A DNA stretch of 64,000 nucleotides from Anaeramoeba flamelloides (Eukaryota; Metamonada; Anaeramoebidae): NCBI GenBank assembly GCA_027625915.1, contig JANTQA010000032.1, positions 8,990,001-9,054,000 on the forward strand, in the 5' to 3' direction. The notes under the pieces were generated by a model. The model was not told where the DNA came from. It searched no databases and worked only from the letters and a program-made list of their open reading frames with translations. The position numbers and the translations under genes were made by a program. Of this stretch, positions 11,301 through 20,300 are shown piece after piece; within the stretch, counting starts at the first letter, position 1; every line of letters begins with the position of its first letter.

Positions 11301-14300
11301 CCTGTCTTCTGGTATTCCTTATTCAATACCGTATTCAAGATGAGATCAACATATTCTGCATCTTCAATTAAAACGCAGGTACCGAATCTTAATGCGCCTT
11401 CCAATTTTTTAATCAAGTTGTCGTCCAAAAAGGAAGTCTTGACAATATTCTTATCCTTGTATTGGTTCATGATAAATTCTGTCGCCTGCCCACTGGGGTC
11501 AATAACCAGTGGGTATCTTTCGAACCTATTCAAAATAATGGCGTTCTCTGTACAGATATCATCAATGGGCAATTTGTTGGACTCCCATTCCAATCTTTGC
11601 TCTGGCTCCGAGAGAAATTCAATCAGGCTTAATTGCTTCTCTGTGACAATTTGAATTTCGTTCAAATAATTCTTCCAATTTTTGACGATCAACTCTCGGT
11701 ATCGCTGATCAAAGAATCCAATGTAGGTAATAAATGCTGCAGAAATCAAGACATCACCCGACAGGGTTTCCATTTGCTTTTGGAATGAATCAGACTGATT
11801 AGTCCATCTTTCGTGTTCATCTGCAAGACTGTTCAATAGCTTTTCAGATCTTTCCACTTTCTCGTTAACCTGTTTCATTTCTGCTTTAATGTCTTCCTTT
11901 TCAGTCAAAAGAACAGAATATTCTTCCTTATATTTTTTGATATCGGATTTTAAATTATTCAATTTCTTGTTGATTTTATTCAAATTCTTTTCGGCCAGGT
12001 TCGCTGCCCTTGTTAATTTTTGTTTGGTTTCCTCCAATGGCGCCACATTGTGTAATGCAGTAGCTAATTTACATTGTGCAGTTAACCATCCAAAGAGGCT
12101 ACCACAGGCTTGACTTGCCTTGGTAATTACTTCCTTTGTTAATTTTTTTTCTTTGATGTATTGCTGGATAAGTGTAGGTATCCTTGTTCCGACTTTGCTG
12201 GTATTAAAGTTAATGACTGTTTTTAAAAATCCCTTCTTTTGTAAAACCTTTCTGATCGATGCCCATTTGAGATCTCCCTGTCCCAAAAGCATACAGACAT
12301 ATCTCAGGGTCTCCCGAATGGAATCCTGTGGTCTCACATAGCTTCTTAGCAGATCTAATTCCTTTTTAGATACCCTTTTCAAATCCTTTCTTGCCTGCTC
12401 AACAGCTGGTTGAATCTCCGATAGCTCGCCTTGGATTTGCTTTGTCTTTTCTTGAATGACTTGTGTTTTTTCTTCCAGTTGTGTTTGTAGGGTTTCTGCC
12501 TCCTCTCGTTGGGTTACAGCTTCCTTCCTATTTTCAATAATCTGTTTCAACTTAATCTCAGCTTCCTGTTCCTTTTCCAATAATTGCTTTTCCTTCTCTT
12601 GCAATTCCGTTCGTAATTCGGCAACTCGATCTTTCGTTTCTTGCATTTTTTTGAGCCCAATATTTAAATGCAATTGCTGTTCTTCCAATTCTCGTTTTTT
12701 TTCTTTAAACAGTTTATTGAAATGGATGATCATATCCAGATAGTGCCTTGGTGTCATATGGTTCATTCTTCCTTGACTCTTTTGTAATTTTTTGGAGAAT
12801 TTCTCGACAGCGCTTTGGATCCATACCGATGCTGCGATTAATGCCTGTCGATGGTTGATTTCTTCAACTTCTTTTAATTGTGTGATGTTTGGCAAAATCA
12901 AGTGCTTTGGTGGTGAGATGTAATTGGGCTTATTAATGTCGATCGATTTTAACCATTCATAGCCGACCTCATACATGGCCTCATCGGACCAAGTTCCAAA
13001 GTAATCGAGCACACAACGATTTAATAGCGCAGGCGATTGCACAGATCTGTTTGAAAAATCGGCATTAGCGGGGTTCATTGTAAACACTACATGCAAGTTA
13101 TTTTGCACCTGCTTGGTGAAATATTGGTAAAGTTCTTCGTCGGTATCTAATAATTTACCGTCCTGTCGAGCTACATCTCGGACTTGGTTTAATAGTCCCG
13201 GTATACCCTCTCCTTCGTCAAATAATCCTGGTACCTCGCCAGAGGCCAACAGGGCATTCATTCTTTCCAAAAATGCAGAACTTAGGATATTACTTTCATC
13301 AAAGATAAAGCAGATTCTTTCGCCCTTCAGGCCTGCTCTTTTCATGACTGTCCTGAGGTCCTCATCAAATTCTGTTAATCCATACCTCCTATTGATTTTA
13401 ATTTGAAAGACACTCAGACCATTGACCCATGCTACAAATCTACTTAGCACAGTTTTACCGGCGCCACTGGCACCAACTAATAATGCATGTCCCTTGGGCT
13501 GCTTTAGTACACGATCAATTCTTAGAATGTGATCAATGGCTTCGTTAAACAGAACCAATTTGACATGATACTCTTCTTCGTGGAAGGTTCTGAGTCTTCG
13601 TTTGATGTATTCCTTCAATTCGTTCCTCTCCACATTGACATAATCCTTTGTCATCCAGTCACTAAACAATAATGGTCTGCCTAATGCCTTTTCCTTGTTA
13701 ACAGTGGTGAAATGCTTTGTGAAAATTTGATCAAGTATTTCATTCGTCCATTGCCTATTTTCGTCTTCAATGATACGATCTTGAAACAGTCTTAATGCCT
13801 CATGAGCAGTGATTCTAACAAGCATATTCAAATCAACGCTTCTTCCTAATGGCTTTAAGATGGACACCAATGCCCTGCACCATCTACTCAACTCTCTAGG
13901 AGAATAAATATAAAAGGGCTGCATATCCGTGGTCAATTTTGATTGATTGGCCAAATAGAATTCGATCATGGATTCTGTTAATGCGCTTGAATATTTTCTT
14001 AATCTTGGTGTCAATCTTAGCACGGCCTTATTAAAGGTACCATAGATTTGTCTGAGCGATTCTTCACCGGGGTAATCAACCAAGAGAACCGGCGAGTGTC
14101 TTAAGAATCTATGACTTAGGGGGATCCTACCGGCATAGGTACCATAGCTACCGGAAACTGGATTACATGCGCCAATAAAGCAAATCTTCTCGAGGGTGAC
14201 CCATTGGTAATCCGAGATCCTCCAAAATCCGCCCTGCTCTACAATCTGCCGAATAAAGGTTAATGCCCTCTGGGTACCATATTCGTCTGGCGCAGGTAAA

Positions 14301-17300
14301 TTAATTTCATCACAAAAGACGACCAGCCATTTGCCTACCTGCTTGGGCCTTAATACCATCCCATTGGGTGTCTTTTTATAATTACAATATTGGTTCAAGG
14401 TTCGCATTATGACTGCGGGGCTCGTGGCACTCGAGAAATTGATACCGACTAATTCATAATCTGGGAACTGCTTCAAGGTGGCGTTCAGGGTCATTGTCTT
14501 ACCCGAGCCTGCAGGTCCACAAAGAATTAATGGTAAGTGATCGTTTAGCCAAGAGTACACAACATCCTTATGCCTCAGTGTGTCAATTGTGGTGATAACT
14601 AAATCACTTGCAGCGACTTGATCAGTCTCAATTATCTTTGTGGTGACTTGGTTTTTCCAGGGTTCCCATTCACCGTTATCAATATTCACCTGAAAGTCAA
14701 TGAGGGGGTAATTCGATTGCTTGGGCATTTCAATTTTGGAAATCTTTCCCAAATATTCGCCAAATGCTCCTCGATCGCGCAATCCAGTACTGCCACTGAA
14801 TCCCCATAACACAGAATAGAGTAATTTCTTGGTAATGTATTTTTCCAAGTGCTCATCTTTCATCTGGAAATATTTATTTACTTCGTTATATTCCAATACC
14901 AAGGAAATGGATCTTTTAAAGATGGAAAAAAGGGTCGTTAATAATCGAAGCTTTGTAAATTGCATTATATGCTCCTTTTTTTCAATATATTCTAATGCAC
15001 GTAAAATGAAGCCTCCTTTTTCAAAGTGTGGCGAAACAATGTCAATTATTTTTTTTTGGCAGATCAATTCTGGTGGATCGATTATTTTTTCCTCCTTTGT
15101 CTCCAATAAATCGTTATTATTAAGTCCATTCTCAATTTCATTTGATTCCTTCTGATCTGACATTTTTTGTTTTTGTTTTTGTTGCTTTAATTGAATATTG
15201 TTCTCAAAGTTAAGGTTATTGTCAGTATTTTTATTCAAGATTGACTTTTGCTTTAATGATCCGATGAAATTCTGGAGGCACATATAAGGTGTAACAACAT
15301 CTTCACTGAACCATACCATCCCACATCTTGAAACTGTAGCAGGTGTAGCATATTTCAAATTTTCGACTTCAAACATTATTCTAACATTATCCGTTAGGGA
15401 AATACGCTCACCATTCGGCAGGGTTAATAATTTGTTATCATCTAACACTGAATTTAAATTTTCGATCCAGTCTGTCGAGACGTCGCCATCAAAAATGATC
15501 CAATGGAATTTATTTTTTTCACCTCTTTCATTGTTGACAATTTTTCTGAGGATGTGTGTCAAAATTCCATCAGTCCAATCCCTTGTGGTGGGATCTAAGA
15601 CACCATATAATTCTTCTTTGGAAATGGCCTTTGGATCGATAATATGGAACTCGCCAAACTTTTTATTTATTGGATCCTGAAGGGCCTCGTGTAATACTCT
15701 CCATGCTGCTGTCTTTCCAGATCCTGATGGTCCAACGAGCATTACACCATGATGGATGTTTTGTAATTGGTAAAATTGCAATATTTTGGAAATCCATCTT
15801 TCGCTTGGCAAATAGTTTCGTTTTTTGCAAATTATTTTGATTTTTTCCCTTAGTTCTGCCATTTCAATATCCTGTGGTTTCAATTTGGGGAAGACATCCT
15901 TTAATAGACTATGAAACAATGGGATATCCTGGGCGATCAATTTTGGTATCACAGTTTCACAGATACTTTTCAATAGAATTTTCAATTCGCTGTCGTCAAG
16001 CGTTTCCTCTCCAGAATTTTTTTGGATCACCTCTCTCTTGATATTACCAGCTGAGACCAATACAGATTTAAGTGCACGAAGACCGAAATCATAATGTGTT
16101 TGCTTACTTAACTGGCTGGCACAGAGTTTAAAGAGGGGCACGGCCTTATCTGATAATTGTTCTGCTGTTCTAAATCCCTGAGAATAAAGCATCACCTGTG
16201 CAATTAATTCACGATCTGGTTTGATCATTGCAATTGATCGGAACAATTGCTTTAAATTGTCAGGCAGATTGGATCTACCGGCATACCCCGGATTCATGGT
16301 AATGAATAGCCCCACTGTGGGGTCAATTATGAATTTTCGTTCCTCTAATTGAAGTTCCTCCCGTCCATCTTTCAATGCCAGCTGTATGGTTTGAATTTGC
16401 TGAGATACACCACTCAGCATTGCCTCATCAAGTCTATTAAATTCATCAAAGCAGCCCCATGCGCCAGTGGAGCACAGCCCGACAAAGATTCTTGTCATTG
16501 CGTTGTCATCAAAGGTCTCGTCGCAATTAAATACCAAAACAAATCTGCCCAATTGGTAGCCTAACGATTTGACTGTTTCGGTTTTACCGGTACCCGCGGG
16601 GCCAAATGGGTTCCCACCGAGTCTCAAATGCATTGCCTGTGTTAAGGTCAAGTAACAGCGATCAGTCAGTGGTGTGATGACCAATCTACTTGGTACACCG
16701 AGATATTCAAAGCCGTAATAAAAGCTCGCGTTCGCGATGTGTACCATTAATTTGTTACGATCCTTATTATTGGGGTTCCAATAGAATCTCATTTGGTTTA
16801 GCCAAAGGAAATCCTGGATTTTGTTAATGTTCTTGCCAATCAGCTTTCGAAAGACATCTCTCTGGTGAACCAATTCAATGATAATGTGTTCCAGTTTCTT
16901 TCTCAATAGCGGCTTCATATCAAACAGAACCTTATTGGCAAATAATCCCAATATTTCTTGGATTCGATTCAATAAGTTTTTCAGCCCATTCCTTTTCGGG
17001 ATGGCGTTTTCTGTGTCCATCGTCCACATGATTTGGAAAGTCAGAATGACAATTTGATCGGGCGTCTTATCGATCCAATCGATCAACTTCTCAATGTCAA
17101 CTTTTTTATCGATGCTTAATATCTTTGGGAATTCATTCATGGCGTCTTCCAATAAGAGGATCAGGGATTCTCTCATTTGGGATTCCAACTTGGACATCCA
17201 CTCATCAATTTTGACATATTTTTTGTATTCAATTTTGATTGGAAACTCGATCGTTTCGCCCTCACTGGAGATCATGCCGCCAATGACTGTATTGTCCGTC

Positions 17301-20300
17301 TCCATTTTCAAAGAGGCGATGCCTGCAAACATTTTTTTGAAATGTCTCTGTATTCTGTCGATCTGCTTTGAATTACCAATAATTTCCAACAGATCTGGGT
17401 CACCAACAAAATAGAATCGGGGGAATGCTGCTCTTTGCTTTTCCAAATATTGGCCCAATGCCTTTTCCACTTTTTTCAGCATTTCCTTTAATCGTTCCAG
17501 GGTCTTTTGCAAATTTGGAATATTAATTACATCCAAAATATTCGGCTTTTGGGCAACCTTCTTCATGACAAATACAAATTCCTTATTGATCGATTCAAAT
17601 CTCATCGACTCCTGTGGCAATAAATGCTTGATATCTGAATTGCCGAACACGCCCTCCAGGTATACCCATTTGGTTTGGACGGTTTGCCAGGGGTCAAATA
17701 TGAGATGGATTTTATTTAACTTTTCCTCCCACGAGTTACACTCTTCCTTGAAGTATTTAAAATAAGGCGAGTTTTTCATTTGGGTCAGCCCGTTGATGTG
17801 CTCGCCTAACTTTGTGAAAATGTCGTTCCATCCTTTAATTAATTTGACCTTGCTTTGGTAATTATGCAATTCCAAGATCCAATTGCCCCATGTGTCTCTA
17901 ATTTGTTCCTCTAAATATTTTTCGAGGGTATACTCGCCACTGGCAATAGCGATAACGTCCCTAAAGATCACCTCGTTTTTGATGAGATCTGCGTCATAGA
18001 TGTCGCCTAACTTCAAGTCTCGAAATCTCCAATTGACGTTCAGGTCAATTTGCAATTGCTTCCAGTGCCTTTCCTTTAATGCGTCCGATTTCAAATCGGT
18101 AATTGTTCTGTTGCATTTCAAAAAGCCCTTTATCAGCGACGTAAAATGCCCATAGGCGTCGTACTGCCTGACATTTGTTGGTAAATTTCTGAGTGCATCG
18201 AGTTGGTCTTCCAATTCCATTCTGATCTTTTTGGGTACCACCAACGACCATGGCGTTTGCTTCAAATTTTCCAGCATTTTCCAAATATTGGACAATTCGT
18301 TCCACACCTGCTTCAGGCTGATCAGTTGTTCGTTGAGATTACCAAATTTCAAGTTTTCGTTCTCCGTTTCATCCCTTTCCATATTTAATGCCTCCCTTGC
18401 GAGTGACAATTTATTTGCCATTTCGTTGAATTCCTGGATTTCATTTTCATACGAGGACAACTGCTGTAAGGCTTGGTTTGGTGGGACGTTCCCCTCCAAT
18501 GGTCTTTTGTCGTCCCATTCTTTAATGAAGACATCAATGTTTTTATTTAACAGTTTCGTCTCATATTTGATTTTGGATTGCAAATTTGGTATCTCCTCGT
18601 CGATTTGCTTCATCTTTCTGTCTAAAAGTTCCAAATATACATTGCTTTCACCTTCAACACGATCAAAATAAAGCCAATTTTCATCAAAAATATAGCGGTG
18701 TCTCTCTAAGGTGAATTCGCTTTTCTTAAAGAGTGTCAAATTTGTTTCCAAGTCATTGGATTCCTTTTTCAAGGAGGTTACCTGTGTAACAAAGTTAATA
18801 ATATCCGAAGTGGAATCAGATCCCAGCGAATGCTTTTCAAGTTTATCTCTATTTTTTAATATCATTTCATAAAAGGTGCTTTGTTTGCTCGCGAGTAAAT
18901 CAGCATATCTACTAAGGAATTCTTGGTGCCATGCATCATATTTATTTCGAACCTTGTTTTGCACCTGCGAAAAGTTAATTATTATTGGGCCGATTTGCTT
19001 TGTAATCTTTCCCTGTGTTTCAAAGGTCTGCCTAAATTTTTTCACCTGCTTTAATAATTCGATCCATTGAATTAAATCCTTTTTAATCTTGTTATTGATT
19101 TCGTCTGGTTCATGGTCCCAGAGGGATTGGTATTGTAGCCAGGTGTTCACATATTTGTCCACCTTTCGTACCAGTTTTTCAATGTTGGTATATGACTTTT
19201 TGATCAAATGTGTGGTGATCTTTGTTAAAATGTTCTTGTAGGTGCTTTTTGAAGAGCTATTAGCACTATTTGGATCACTTTTGTTTAAAAACATTTGCTT
19301 TTTTTTTTTCATCAATTTGTTCGTGTTGAGATCATTATCATAATTATTAAATAAAAATAATCTTTTTTGTTCACAAATTATACCTATTTGCTTATGTAAT
19401 AAGAGGATCCATGTTTGCCTAATGTCCTTGATTGGTGGATCCAGAAAAATGGTTCGGTTTCTAATCTTGATCGAATAATTGAAATTTTTGATATTTAAAT
19501 TAAATTCATTTTTGTTATCTAGATTTTGATCGGTTGTGTTTTTTGTTTTGTTTTTTTGATCCACAATACTGTTGTTGCTGTTATTATTATTATTCTTATT
19601 CTTATTGTTGTTATCGTTTGGATTGGTATTATTATTGTAAATATTATTTTTGATATCAAAAAAGTATTTTTTAAATTGCTTATTCCAGAGACTTAAGCAT
19701 TTTTTTAATTTGACAATTAATATTTTTTCAATTTTTTGATCCAATTCCTTTACCCATTGATTTAAATTGGAAAAGTCATTAGGATTAAAATCATCAATAA
19801 TTTTTTGGATTGCCCTCAAAATATTTTGAATAATTTTTTGATCTAATTGGCATGTTTCTAATTCCTTTAAGTGTTCGTTAATTTCATGGTATTTATTTTT
19901 TAAAAAATCAACCTTTGATTCAAAGTCCCTGACCTTTTCTGCTAAATTGGTCACATAAAAATTTAAATTAGAATCATTCCACTCCAATTTACAGCCGTCC
20001 TTAATAACCTGTTGTACTTGACTCTGATAATTACTGATTAGGGGCTGTATATGTCTATTTAATGAGTTGCAAATGAAAAAATAATTTTTAATACTTGCCT
20101 TCAGATTAATAGCCGATGGGTATAACGATTCAAAATTTTTCGTTGCAAGGGAAATGGTAAAGGGTATATTGAACCCTAGCCATTGTAAATTTCTTACTTC
20201 CTTAAATAAATTCACAATTTCATCATCAAAGGTTATATTTAAATGATAATTATTATCGATCTTGTCGACATTGAAAATTTTACCACTCACTTCAAGATTT

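Noticed and set aside
8604-12743. Series of + strand open frames (up to 177 codons) opposite the dynein gene
   Set aside because: They are antisense shadows of a strongly conserved coding sequence, have Ser/Phe/Leu-rich shadow composition and match no domain.
18045-18305. Minus-strand open frame of 86 codons in another frame within dynein
   Set aside because: It overlaps the dynein frame completely and has no independent support.
14618-19070. More + strand open frames across the dynein motor and tail, up to 146 codons
   Set aside because: Same reason: the minus-strand dynein frame fully explains the openness.
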